Below, piece by piece: positions 53,801 through 62,082 of a DNA stretch of 64,000 nt. The DNA lies in assembly GCA_049841135.1 (NCBI GenBank), contig JASGHK010000001.1:806001-870000 (forward strand). The letters are read 5' to 3'. The notes below the pieces were generated by a model. The model had not been told where the DNA came from. It searched no databases and was given only the letters and a program-made list of their open reading frames with translations. Source of the stretch: JACRCT01 sp049841135. Its GTDB lineage: Bacteria > Myxococcota > Myxococcia > Myxococcales > UBA5297. The translations under genes and the position numbers were made by a program. Position 1 is the first letter of the stretch; the number at the start of each line of letters is the position of its first letter.

Positions 53801-53835
53801 TGCAGGAGCGCGGCGAGAGCGGAGAGGCGGCGCAT
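50812..53835 (-). CDS. Large lipoprotein with Ig-like domains and possible Ca-binding loop
   Basis: 1007 residues. Signal peptide LSALAALLQLVATGC with lipobox. Near residue 165 is an EF-hand/thrombospondin-3-like loop SFDDDGDGQANFDELLLG. Residues about 180-580 hold repeated immunoglobulin-like or cadherin-like beta domains (VTVTPSTTNASEATPMTLTL; PFTVVLKIKHAQLGYQTKEA), and the last 400 residues look like a beta-propeller or YncE-type repeat domain (VAVVDLEGPTSGLRKTFLPS; RVVIQGSVLPGGDNGFIVVD). Exported, cell-surface. It starts 6 bases after the stop of the next upstream gene, so they form an operon. No enzyme motif. Confidence 0.75.
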   Translation of the reverse strand: MRRLSALAALLQLVATGCTSNDRHRPLEVGLPAQLRQGLTRSDLCSRLEVRLSFDRIGDIAGALVDETLVPKDGEPCTWKLEKARDLYPGKYDLVVRFQTKGSFGTCEKPILAGMYVRRALEFPFPDGFTGLTDADFLSAPADANDARLNGEKVSFDDDGDGQANFDELLLGSNPCHWGTGSKPTVTVTPSTTNASEATPMTLTLQTRQPQDAPFTVVLKIKHAQLGYQTKEATVTLRTDDSAAPVLEPAASTLSWREEWKLAVVPRGDAGFVEADGSGGGTWTLSFTPDEPFVGAVAIEAVAMDRDQTLATGAASLQVAESIATDAPHLFAVTADQTPETPLDQLVSADSAEFAEEQGSTRSFFVADSSPGSASSSWSAALQANAPKGMTMSWAKPLITLTWAPTNDDAVAAKATAGIDLRDASNLMGALKLKLVVAPPRNDAPVVDPPASRFLMLPDVNRPGTAFTEVLLPFVVEDPDAVAERPQCEVLGVAVTSPTACTPFTQITCEAAGSFTDRPHSNDGGTETHAARLWPFTITLKVSDTYASCGLKPRFTVTVKATDTPPPGASNAVPLAGTRAFDLRTADAFEAYTIDGLPEQVTAAYIDGAVPNGTGGTVPRALVDTLDSVAVVDLEGPTSGLRKTFLPSEIQGGQLAPPAEAYGAVDLFNHRVVIQGSVLPGGDNGFIVVDLVTMAVVGSFTETQLCGKASSYVTSPAVDPRNGEFFVACYATSSGALVKISAPAQLTRANMVTRMFSYSPTAYVVPAKDGQGAPKSWLVWQEATEIKLIDLSTFANATLGETKVSYTSGSVYGQLVDRERGSFLFIHDKAGDVLLARLRFSPDPVMDTSLSMGPSLSGSDHGMVLRRPFSKAATPPPHLVVSLGDDSGTSPFGVQWIDLDKWETVPVDPPRNIGDYTFGNAPRRFFATPDHRYFLSLSAVYAPTGETLHGWSDYTDAAKIEFSDAELSKSLFGHPATSDEASLTLLPLGSNKLRVLKFTEAALGLDE

Positions 53836-53841
53836 GGTCGG

Positions 53842-55159
53842 CTACCTCTGGGGAAGGGTGGTTTCGAAGTAGAAGGGTTCGGTCTTCGACCCGGCGCCCC
53901 CGGTGGCGAGGACGGCGGCGGTCGCCGCGCCTCCCGCCACGACCACGCCCACCAGGGTCCACAGCCACCACTTCTTGTAGACCGGCGAGCCCACCGACTG
54001 CAGGGTCGCGTTCACGCGGGTGAGCGCGCCCGGGTCGACGTAGACGTCGCTGAACCAGGGTGAGTAGCCCTCGGCCTCCAGGCGCAGGTTGTACTTGCCG
54101 GCCTTGAGAGACTGGACCGCGGAGCTCCCCCTCCACCGGCCTGCCGTCGACGAGGAGCCGCGCGTCGGAGACCGGCTTGGGCACCTCGAGCTGGCCCTCC
54201 CCGTCGCCGTGCAAGCCCACCAGGCTGCGTGCGGCGAACCGCGTGGCGCCGATGAGCTGCGCCTCCTCGCCCACGAAGGACTCGGCCACGCGGTTGGCGA
54301 TCTTCGCGCCCTTGATGGAGATGAGCTTGAGGTGCAGCAGGTAGGTGTCCCCCACCCGACCGACGTTGCCGGAGACGAGGTAGTCGACGCCCAGCGCCCC
54401 GCCCAGCTCCGAGAGGCAACCCGCGTCGTCGCAGCCCACCAGCTGGGCCTGCCGGGTGTGCGCGAAGAGCGCGCGGATCTCGTCGCGGGAGATGAGCGTC
54501 GCCTTGGGCAGGTTCTTCAGCTCGTCGACGACCACCTGCGTCAGGCTGTCGACCACCTTGGGCTCCAGGCCGCTCGCGGTCAGGTCGAGCATCGCCAGCG
54601 AAGACTTGCCCGTGAGCTTGAACCCCGGTCCCGCTCCGGCCGCGGCCACCTTGCGGTGGTCCGATGGCGCCACCAGGTCCTCGGCGGCGCGCTGGACCGC
54701 CGCCACCAGCTCGCCCGCGGCCATCGCCGTCGACGAGGCCCGCGCGGACACCCGCGCCGTCTTCACCTCCGTCAGCGCGAGGTTGACGAGGTAGGTCGTG
54801 CCCACCAGCCCCAGCGAGCCGCTGCACAGGTAGTCGGCCTTGAGCGCCGCTCCGAGGTCGGCCTCACAGCCCTGGTCGGTGCAGCCCAGCAGCTGGCGCT
54901 GGCCCTCGTGCTCGAGGATGACCTCCACCTCCGTCCGGCCCATCACCTTCATCCCCGAGCGCGCGCGCAGGGACTCCAGCAGCACGTCCGTCAGGGTGCG
55001 CACCAGCTCCGGCTTCACCCCGGTGGACTTGAGCTCGGTCAGTACCAGGCGCTTCTGTTGCGGCGCCGCCTCGACGGCGAAGACGGGTCGCGCCCACAGG
55101 ACGGCGATCCCGAGCAGCGCGGCGCAAAGCGCTGCCGGGGAGAACGAACACCTACGCAT
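53842..55159 (-). CDS. Exported protein with duplicated domain, PEGA domain and C-terminal TM (one frameshift)
   Basis: About 438 residues from ATG 55159. Signal peptide ALCAALLGIAVLWARPVFA. Two homologous modules: VRTLTDVLLESLRARSGMKV with CTDQGCEADLGAALKADYLC, and VDSLTQVVVDELKNLPKATL with CDDAGCLSELGGALGVDYLV, a pattern of periplasmic TolB/CsgG-like proteins in Myxococcota. Then a PEGA domain (ARLLVDGRPVEG, AGKYNLRLEAEGYSPW) and a TM (WLWTLVGVVVAGGAATAAVL). The frame changes near 54122-54128, in a G5/C5 run, so a homopolymer error is likely. Operon with the following lipoprotein. Confidence 0.7.
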
Positions 55160-55233
55160 CACGGACTCCTCTGCGCTTGAAGCCACCGCATCCTAACGGC
55201 GAGCGTGGGGCCGCACACCTCGAGAGGGCGTGC

Positions 55234-56482
55234 TCAGCCGCGCTGCAGCTCGGACTGGATCATCCGGCCGAGGCGCTTCATGCCCTCGTCGATTCTGATC
55301 CGGGGTGACCATGCTGTAGCTGGCGCGCATGCAGTTCTTGAGGCCGCCGGTGGTCGAGAAGGCCCCGCCCGGCACGGCGATGACCAGCTCCTTGCGCGTG
55401 TCGGCCTCGATCATCCGCTTGGCGTCGCACTTCGCCGGCAGCTCGAACCAGATGAACATGCCCTCGGTCGGCACGTTGAAGCGCACCTCCCGGGGCAGGT
55501 GCTTCCGGGCGGCGGCGACCATGGCGTCGCGGTTGGTCCGGTAGAACTCGCAGTTCTTGCGGATCTCCGCGCGGAAGCCTTCGTGGCCGACGGTGCGCAT
55601 GAACTTGTCGAGCAGGGCCTGGGCGAGCGCGCTCGTGTGCAGGTTGCACGACTGCTTGAAGAGCACGAACTGGCGCACGGCATCGGCCGGCCCGGTGACG
55701 TAGCCGACGCGCAGGCCGGGGGTGAAGATCTTCGAGAACGAGTCCAGGCGGATGACCCGGTGCGGCGCCATCGACTGCAGGGTCGGCGGCGGGTTCGAGC
55801 CGTCGAGGCGCACCAGCTGGTACGGGTCGTCCTCGAGGATGAGGAGGTCGTGCTCCTCGGCGATCCTGACCAGCGCCTTGCGCCGCTCGAGCGAGAGCGC
55901 CACGCCGCCCGGGTTGTGGCCGTTGGGGACGACGTAGATGTACTTGGGCGCCTTCTGGCCCGCGGCCTTGCGGTCGGCGAGCACCTTGGCGAGGGCGTCG
56001 GTGTCCATGCCCTGGCCGTCGAGAGGGACGCTCACCGGCGTCGTCTTGCAGAACGAGGCGAAGGCGCCGAGCGCGCCGGAGTAGTCCGGCTCGCTGACGA
56101 CGCAGGTGTCGTCATCGTCCAGGAACAGGTAGGGCATGATGAACAGCCCTTCCTGCGAGCCGTTGAGCACGAGCAGCTGGTTCGGCTCGAGCTTCACGCC
56201 GTCCTTCTTCTGGTGCCACTCGAGCAGGCTCGAGACGAGCTCGGGCTGGCCGTCGGTGGGCCCGTACTGCGAGGCGCCGACGAGCTCCTTGCCCTCGAGG
56301 ACGATTCTGGCGCCCTGCTTGAAGCCCACCTCGACGCGCGCGAAGACGAAGGTGTCGGGGTTCGGGTAGCCGCCGCCCAAGGAGATCATCCCGGGCAGCT
56401 TCATCAGCGGCACCAGCTCGCGGATGGGCGAGGGCGCCTTGCCCTGCGCGCGGCGGGAGAGTCGGTCCTGGATGCTCTTCAT
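55234..56482 (-). CDS. Class I/II aminotransferase of the 2-aminoadipate (LysN/AADAT) type (one frameshift)
   Basis: About 415 residues, fold-type I PLP enzyme without a DNA-binding domain. ISLGGGYPNPDTF, GASQYGPTDGQPELVSSLLE, LVLNGSQEGLFIMPYLFLDD, YVVPNGHNPGGVALSLERRK, EDDPYQLVRLDG and the PLP-Lys motif RLDSFSKIFTPGLRVGYVTG match the LysN/kynurenine-aminoadipate aminotransferase branch. It would swap the amino group of 2-aminoadipate (or an aromatic/branched amino acid) with 2-oxoglutarate. C-terminal frameshift at 55293-55294 (CAGAATCGAC for CAGATCGAC restores TPDQIDEGMKRLGRMIQSEL). Its closeness to the lysine-aminotransferase cluster is suggestive. Confidence 0.8.
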
Positions 56483-56576
56483 GTCGGGCCTCCGGTGGGC
56501 GTTCGGTCGTCGATGGAAGACCGCGGCAGGTTATGGCGAGCCTGCCGCGCGGGCAATCGCGAGGTATCGTCTCGAC

Positions 56577-57319
56577 GTGCCCCCTGCCCCGCTCCCGCCT
56601 GCCGCACGAGCGGCCCTCGAGAAGGCGCAGGCGCTCCCGCTCAGCTACGGCGTGCGCATGCTGGAGTCCCCCGGGAGCAGCCGCGGCTCGTGGTGATGCT
56701 GGGCGAGGCGCACCTCAAGCTCGGGAAGGCGTCGGCGGTGGGCAAGGAGGTCGTCGCGGCGTTCGAGCTGCGCGGCGTCGAGACCTTCCAGGTCAGGAAG
56801 GTCCTCGCCGGGCACCTGCTCTGGCTCTTCATCCACGTGCCGCGGCTCCTGCTGCGGCTGGCGTCCTTCGGGCTGGTGAAGGACAGCACGATCGTCGACG
56901 CCCGGAACACGCCGGCGGGCAACACCCTCGCGCTCGAGAAGGCGGACCGGATGCCGCTGGGGCTGCACGCGGCCTCGCTCTACCTCACGGTCCTCTTCGC
57001 GGTGCTCTTCTCGCAGATCGCCGTCAGCGCGCTGGGGCTGTACGTGCCGGCGCTCACCGCCGTGGCCGTCGCCTTCGAGGCGCACTTCCTGCTGCTCGTG
57101 CCGGCGACGCTCCTGCGCCGCTGGAAGTGGTGCTGGCTCGTCCACCCGGCGATGGGACTGGTGACGACGCGAGACCGGCTGATGGCCGACGGCACGGTGC
57201 GGATGCTGCGCGAGCATCCCGAGCCGCCGTACGCGCTGGTCATCATGGGCCGCGCGCACCTGCCTGGGTTCGAGCAGGAGCTGGTGGTGCGATACGGATT
57301 CCGGCGGGTGGAGCGCTGA
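56577..57319 (+). CDS. TraB/PrgY-like membrane protein (one frameshift)
   Basis: About 247 residues from GTG 56577, divergent from the aminotransferase. TraB-family marks: LVVMLGEAHLKLGKASAVGK (GxxH box) and ALVIMGRAHLPGFEQELVVR near the end, with two hydrophobic segments (LTVLFAVLFSQIAVSALGLY; LTAVAVAFEAHFLLLVPATL) between. The family has a TIKI-like putative metalloprotease core. The frame breaks near 56678: CCCCCGGGAGCAG needs one more base (CCCCCGGCGAGCAG gives SPGEQPRL). Its last 130 bases are repeated at 58251-58375. Confidence 0.65.
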
Positions 57320-57479
57320 GACCCGTTGGTCGCCGGCGTTCGGTGGGCGCCCGCGGAAATTGAGGTTCGGAAGGTCGACCTGGGCGGGGCGCAGCAGACC
57401 AAGGATGCCGGATGGAGACCGGGGGCTGAATGCCCCCGGCTATCTGCACGAAGGCCACTGAAGTGGGCTCGCCCCCGGC
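57192..57479. repeat. Left copy of a block duplicated around the RAYT gene
   Basis: It begins in the TraB-like gene (GGATGCTGCGCGAGCA) and runs through GGCGCCCGCGGAAATTGAGG to the REP-like element at 57419-57479 (ACCGGGGGCTGAATGCCCCC ... CACTGAAGTGGGCT). The right copy is at 58251-58519 with scattered changes and small deletions. Confidence 0.85.
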
Positions 57480-57629
57480 AATCCACCGTGGAGTCGCTGC
57501 CGAGCGCGCAGCTCCGCCCCGGGATGGGTTCGATGGCTTCGATGGCTTCGGCTCCGCGGACCGATTGTCGGACCCGTTTGGTACAAGCCAAGGTCGACGG
57601 AGCATTCCGCTCCGCGAACGGAGGGGACC

Positions 57630-58196
57630 ATGTCGCTAACCGAGTTGTACGTGCACTTCGTGTGGTCGACGTACCGAAGGAATCAACTCATCGGCGCGAA
57701 GTTCGAGGCTGATCTGTGGTCAGCCATCGGAGCCAAGTGCAAGGAACTGGGGGCATCTCCGATCCAGGTAGGCGGGATGCCCGACCACGTCCACCTGCTT
57801 GCCTGCGTCCCGCCAACGCTGGCGATCTCCAAGCTCGTGCGCGAGGTGAAGGGCGGCTCGTCGCATCAGATGTCCCACCGGATCGCACCCGGACGGCTGT
57901 TCCGCTGGCAGGTCGGCTACGCAGCGTTCTCGCTGCGGGCCGACGAGGCGCCCATCGTCGCCAAGTACATCCGCAACCAGAAGGTGCACCACGACGCCCA
58001 GACCACGGATGAACGGTGGGAGCGACTGGAACCGGAACCCGGAGATCGTCGAGTGCGCGTCGAGTCCGCGCAGCACGCCTGCACCTGCAGCGTTCCCAGG
58101 CGAGACGGATTCCTTCCTCAGCGCTCTTCCGCCCGGATGGCTGCCGTGCGCCCGAGTCCCTCCGCAGCGGTAGCTCCGGGGGCCAGCCCACTTTAG
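57630..58196 (+). CDS. REP-associated tyrosine transposase (RAYT, IS200-like Y1)
   Basis: 188 residues from ATG 57630. Y1/HUH nuclease: SLTELYVHFVWSTYRRNQLI, the HUH motif GGMPDHVHLLACVPP, LAISKLVREVKGGSSHQMS, FRWQVGYAAFSLR and the catalytic Tyr in VAKYIRNQKVHH. This is the RAYT branch, whose members act on REP hairpins in single-stranded DNA. REP-like elements lie just upstream (57419-57479) and overlap the 3' end (58175-58237) in inverted orientation, so the last residues (PGASPL) are repeat-derived. The native protein probably ends near residue 150. Confidence 0.88.
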   Translation: MSLTELYVHFVWSTYRRNQLIGAKFEADLWSAIGAKCKELGASPIQVGGMPDHVHLLACVPPTLAISKLVREVKGGSSHQMSHRIAPGRLFRWQVGYAAFSLRADEAPIVAKYIRNQKVHHDAQTTDERWERLEPEPGDRRVRVESAQHACTCSVPRRDGFLPQRSSARMAAVRPSPSAAVAPGASPL

Positions 58197-58237
58197 TGGC
58201 CTTCGTGCTGATAGCCGGGGGCATTCAGCCCCCGGTT
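58175..58237 (-). repeat. REP-like element, inverted copy at the RAYT 3' end
   Basis: CTCCGGGGGCCAGCCCACTT, AGTGGCCTTCGTGCTGATAG and GGGGGCATTCAGCCCCCGG: the reverse complement of the copies at 57419 and 58459, so the RAYT gene is bracketed by opposed elements. Confidence 0.88.
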
Positions 58238-58250
58238 TTCTGACGTTGGA

Positions 58251-58519
58251 GGCACTGTGCGGATGCTGCGCGAGCACCCCGAGCCCCGTATGCACGCGGT
58301 GCGCACGTGCCCGGGTTCGAGCGGGAGCTGGTCGAGCGGTATGGCTTCCGGCGGGTGGAGGGCCCGGGCTGCGGCCCGGTGTCGGGGGTCTGCGACGTTG
58401 GTGGGCGCCCGGCGGCAATTGAGGTTCGGAAGGTAGACAACCAGGACTGCCGGATGGAGACCGGGGGCTGAATGCCCCCGGCTATCTGCACGAAGGCCAC
58501 TGAAGTGGGCTGGCCCCCG
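58251..58519. repeat. Right copy of the duplicated block, with REP-like element
   Basis: Degraded copy of 57192-57479: GCGGATGCTGCGCGAGCACC, GGCTTCCGGCGGGTGGAG, GCAATTGAGGTTCGGAAGGT and CGGATGGAGACCGGGGGCTG. It carries a decayed piece of the TraB-like 3' end and an intact REP element at 58459-58519. No gene is seen in it. Confidence 0.8.
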
Positions 58520-58529
58520 CGACTCCTGT

Positions 58530-58716
58530 GTGGAGTCCATCCGAAACCAGAAGGCCGGAGCCAAAATCGCCGAGTGCGCGTCAAGTCCGGCCTGCAATTC
58601 GTCGCGTGTCTGGGTGCGCTGCAGGTGCGGAAGTCCTTCCATGAAGCACTTCTGCCCGGATGGCTGCAGTGCGAACGAATCCCCGCAGTGGTAGCCAGCC
58701 CGGAGCCCGTCTGGGG
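58530..58716 (+). pseudogene. Remnant of a second RAYT 3' end
   Basis: After the right block the sequence resembles the 3' part of the RAYT gene: ATCCGAAACCAGAAGG versus ATCCGCAACCAGAAGG at 57968, GCCGAGTGCGCGTCAAGTCC versus GTCGAGTGCGCGTCGAGTCC, and GCCCGGATGGCTGCAGTGCG versus GCCCGGATGGCTGCCGTGCG. The HUH part is absent. It suggests a tandem duplication of TraB end plus REP plus RAYT, followed by deletion. Confidence 0.7.
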
Positions 58717-58723
58717 CGACGCG

Positions 58724-61015
58724 CTATGGCGCCCGGGCCGCCCTCGCCCGGTGCCACACCAGCAGGACCCAACCCGCCATCCCCAGCACCCCCACCAGCG
58801 CCATCGAGGAGCCGAACTCCAGCGCCGGGCTCGTGAAGGACCAGCGCACCGTCCTGGCTCCGGGGGGCAGCCTCACGCCCATCAGCCGACCGTTGACGAG
58901 CTCGATCGCCAGGGGTGTGCCGTCCGCCTCGGCGTTCCAGCCCGGATAGAACGACGTCGACAGCACGAGGTACCCTCCCTCGGGGGCCTCGACCTCCACC
59001 ACCACCTCGGACGGCCGGGAGTCGACTCTCCGGACGACGCCCACGGGCTGCACCTCGGACGACTCCACCGAGCCCTGCACCGTGACGACCTCCGGCCGCT
59101 GCGGATCTCCCCAGTACGGACCGGCCGCGGCCGAGACCACCCGCGTCGGCGCGAACCAGGCGCGCCCCATGGGCCGCTCGACCTGGTAGACGGCGACCCC
59201 ATCGAAGTCCCGCAGCAGCGGGTGGCCCGCCGCCTCCACCATTTTCCGGACCTCCACGTCGTTCGCGGAGACGAGCAGGGATCCGATGGAGTAACTGCGC
59301 ATGAGGCCGCTCGACAGGAAGAGCGTCAAGAACGGGCGGACGGGCGCTCCCGGGACGTCGGTCGGCAACGAGCTCTGGTACCAGACCGGCACCAGGCCCT
59401 CCGCCTTGCCCGTGGCCGACTCATAGCCGTTGGCCGTGGCGGACTCGGCCAGCGCCAGGGCCTGCAGGCGCGGGGCCTTGGCGTCCACGGACGAGAGCGG
59501 CAACACTCGGTGCGCGGGGTCCACACCCAGGCGATCCGCACCGTAGGCGCCCAGCCGTTCCGGGTAGGTCGTGAAGCCCATGTCGTGAGAGAGCGCGAGG
59601 ACCGCCGCGCAGGAGACGACGCTGGCGACGCCCAGCAAGACCTGTCCCCAACGCGTGTCCAGCGCGACGAGCGAGACGAGGACGCAGGCCGCCGCCGCGA
59701 GCACGACCACGTCCGCGCAGGAGAAGCGAGGGAGCGTCCCCAGGGCGACCGCGGCGCAAGTCGAGAGCCCCACGGCGAGCGCCACGGGCACGGCCCGGGC
59801 CGCCCTCGAGGTCGCGGCGTCCGCGAGGAGCTGCAGGCCGATGCCTCCCGCGACCGTCAGAGGCGCCCATGCCACGAGGAGGATTTTGAAGGGCCAGCGC
59901 AGGGACGACCAGATGGGGATTCCATAGGTCAGCGGGTAGAGCCGCCCGTGCTCGCCGGTGGCCAGCCAGACCAGGGACGCTCCCACCCCGAGACAGACGG
60001 CAAATGAGCGCAGGAGCACCCGCCGCGTCTCGGAGGCCTTCGCGCCTCGCGTGAGCGCTGCCCCCCCCGCCGCGAGCGCGGGCACCATCCAGGCGCCGAC
60101 GTAGCCCATGACCGAGGCCCTGTCGGGGAGGAACCCGTTGTCGAGGGGGAAGACCGGCGACAGGAGCCCCCAGAGCATCCGCGGCGCGGCCGGCCGGCCC
60201 AGGAACTGCGCCAGAGTGAAGACGTCGGTTCGCGCCGAGTGCTGATAGCCGTCCAAGGCCGGGAGCAACGCGGGGAGGCTGACGAGCCCACCTAGCGCCA
60301 TCAGGAGCGCGATCCGCGGGAGCCGCCGCGCCTGGCGGGCCGCGAGACCGGCTGCCAGCGAGAAGACACCCGCGGTGAGCCAGACGTAGATGACGAACTG
60401 CGGATGGCCCACGGCGGCGACGGCGCCCAGCCCAGCGACGGCGGGCACGACCCCGGCCGCTCCGCCACGGGCGAGCTGCCGGGAGCAGCCCCAGAGGATC
60501 CACGGCAGCCACGCGAAGATCGGGAGCACCAGGATCCACGCGGACGCGATGGAGCTGAGGTAGCCACCGAACGCGACGCTCAGGGCCGCGACCGCTGCGA
60601 AGAGCCTGCCGACCCCCAGCTCCCGCTGAAGAAGCCAGAGCCCCACGACCGCCAACGGAAGGTGCAGGAGGACGACCAGCAGCATCAGCGTGCCCGGCGC
60701 CAGGCCCAGCAGGACGCGGAGCGCCTCCGCCAGCGTGTAGCCGAAGTAGAGAGCCCCGGACTGGCCCTGCGCGAGGACCGGCTCCCCCAGATGCTGGTGG
60801 GGGTTCCAAAGCGGGACCTCGCCCTTCAGCCACAAGCCGTGGGCGTACTGGAGGATGGGGCTGAAGTACTCGAAGTTGTCCCAGCGGCAGAAGTCCAGGC
60901 CCGGCTGGAGCCCACGGCCGGCTGCGACGATCGCCAGGCACGCGAGGACCAGCCCAGCGATCCACGCCGGATCGCCCGAGAACCTGTCACGCAGGCGGCG
61001 CGCGCCGGGCGGCAT
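58724..61015 (-). CDS. YfhO-like polytopic membrane protein
   Basis: 763 residues with about a dozen TM helices (AGLVLACLAIVAAGRG; LMLLVVLLHLPLAVVGLWLL; RLPRIALLMALGGLVSLPAL; ADVVVLAAAACVLVSLVALD). YfhO/GT-C-type features: CRWDNFEYFSPILQYAHGLW near the start (Asp in the first outer loop), GEVPLWNPHQHLGEPVLAQG, and a C-terminal extracytoplasmic beta domain (STSFYPGWNAEADGTPLAIE) ending in a last TM. The FYPGW motif is typical of the family, which is thought to use lipid-linked sugars. The substrate is unknown. Confidence 0.8.
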   Translation of the reverse strand: MPPGARRLRDRFSGDPAWIAGLVLACLAIVAAGRGLQPGLDFCRWDNFEYFSPILQYAHGLWLKGEVPLWNPHQHLGEPVLAQGQSGALYFGYTLAEALRVLLGLAPGTLMLLVVLLHLPLAVVGLWLLQRELGVGRLFAAVAALSVAFGGYLSSIASAWILVLPIFAWLPWILWGCSRQLARGGAAGVVPAVAGLGAVAAVGHPQFVIYVWLTAGVFSLAAGLAARQARRLPRIALLMALGGLVSLPALLPALDGYQHSARTDVFTLAQFLGRPAAPRMLWGLLSPVFPLDNGFLPDRASVMGYVGAWMVPALAAGGAALTRGAKASETRRVLLRSFAVCLGVGASLVWLATGEHGRLYPLTYGIPIWSSLRWPFKILLVAWAPLTVAGGIGLQLLADAATSRAARAVPVALAVGLSTCAAVALGTLPRFSCADVVVLAAAACVLVSLVALDTRWGQVLLGVASVVSCAAVLALSHDMGFTTYPERLGAYGADRLGVDPAHRVLPLSSVDAKAPRLQALALAESATANGYESATGKAEGLVPVWYQSSLPTDVPGAPVRPFLTLFLSSGLMRSYSIGSLLVSANDVEVRKMVEAAGHPLLRDFDGVAVYQVERPMGRAWFAPTRVVSAAAGPYWGDPQRPEVVTVQGSVESSEVQPVGVVRRVDSRPSEVVVEVEAPEGGYLVLSTSFYPGWNAEADGTPLAIELVNGRLMGVRLPPGARTVRWSFTSPALEFGSSMALVGVLGMAGWVLLVWHRARAARAP

Positions 61016-61022
61016 CTCCGGA

Positions 61023-62075
61023 TCAGCCCCCAGCCTGGTTGTTCCATCGGGTCGCCACGCGGACCAGCGCTCCGGGAAGCTCCTGCGGGGTCAGCACCTC
61101 GCTCGCCGCGCCCGATTCCCGCGCCGCCTTGGGCATTCCGTCCACCGCGGCGCTCGCCGCGTCCTGTGCCGCGGTCCAGCCGCCCGCCTGCTTGAGCTCC
61201 ATCAGCCCGTCGCAGCCGTCGCGGCCCATCCCCGTGAGCACCAGCCCGCCGCCTCGCCGTCCATAGTGCCTGGCGATCGACGAGAGCAGCACCGAGCCCG
61301 ACGGCTTGTGGCCTTCGTGGTAGGCCCCCGCGGGATCGACGCGAACGCCCACGCCGGCATCGACCATCAGGTGCGCGCCGTCCGGGGCGAAGAGCACCAC
61401 GCCGCGCTCCAGCCGCTCTCCCGCCCCGCGCGCGACCCGGACCTCCAGGGCGCACGCCCGGCCCAGCCAGCTCGCGAGCTTGGGCGTGAAGCCCTCGGCG
61501 ATGTGCTGGACGATCAGCACCGCCGCCGGGAAGTTGGCCGGCAGCCCGCCGAGGAGCGACTCGAGCAGCGCCGGGCCGCCCGTCGACGCGGCCACGCCGA
61601 TGACGCCGCACGGAGCCCCGGGCGCACCGCGCGAGCCCGTCCTGGGCAGGACCACCCGCGGCGCGCGAGTGCGCAGCGGCACGCGCACCAGCAGCTTGAG
61701 CCGCTCGCGCAGCGAGCGCGCCTCCCGGGAGCCCTCGAGCATCGGCTGCTTGGGAATGACGTCCAGCGCCCCGCGCGCCAGCGCGTCGAAGACCAGCTCC
61801 CCGCCCCGCCCCTTCGGCTCGCTGGTGATGATGACGATGCGCGTCGGCGCCTTCGCCATGATCCGCTCCACCGCGTCCAGGCCGTCCATCACCGGCATCT
61901 GGGCGTCCATGGTGACCAGGTCCGGGCACAGCCGCTCGACCAGCGCCACGGCATCGCGGCCGTTGGACGCCGTCCCCACCACCTTGAACTCGCCCTCTTC
62001 CTCCAGCGCGTCGGTGAGCGCTTCGACCAGCAAGGCGGAGTCGTCGACGACGATGACGCGCAGCGGCAGGCCCAT
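61023..62075 (-). CDS. cheB: Chemotaxis-type protein-glutamate methylesterase CheB
   Basis: 350 residues. Receiver domain 1-120: VIVVDDSALLVEALTDALEE, phospho-Asp in LVTMDAQMPVMDGLDAVERI, IITSEPKGR, VIPKQP. A linker is followed by the esterase domain with the catalytic Ser in GVAASTGGPALLE, His in IVQHIAEGFTPKLA and Asp in LTGMGRDGCDG. It demethylates/deamidates chemoreceptor Glu/Gln residues when phosphorylated by the CheA just upstream (7-base gap, same strand). Complete and in frame. Linked receptor, cheR and cheW genes would lie beyond the window. Confidence 0.92.
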   Translation of the reverse strand: MGLPLRVIVVDDSALLVEALTDALEEEGEFKVVGTASNGRDAVALVERLCPDLVTMDAQMPVMDGLDAVERIMAKAPTRIVIITSEPKGRGGELVFDALARGALDVIPKQPMLEGSREARSLRERLKLLVRVPLRTRAPRVVLPRTGSRGAPGAPCGVIGVAASTGGPALLESLLGGLPANFPAAVLIVQHIAEGFTPKLASWLGRACALEVRVARGAGERLERGVVLFAPDGAHLMVDAGVGVRVDPAGAYHEGHKPSGSVLLSSIARHYGRRGGGLVLTGMGRDGCDGLMELKQAGGWTAAQDAASAAVDGMPKAARESGAASEVLTPQELPGALVRVATRWNNQAGG

Positions 62076-62082
62076 GGCTCCT

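Noticed and set aside
55205..57319. 704-residue plus-strand frame antisense to the aminotransferase
   Set aside because: High-GC shadow of the minus-strand gene; only its last part (from about 56689) is real, as the TraB-like coding frame.
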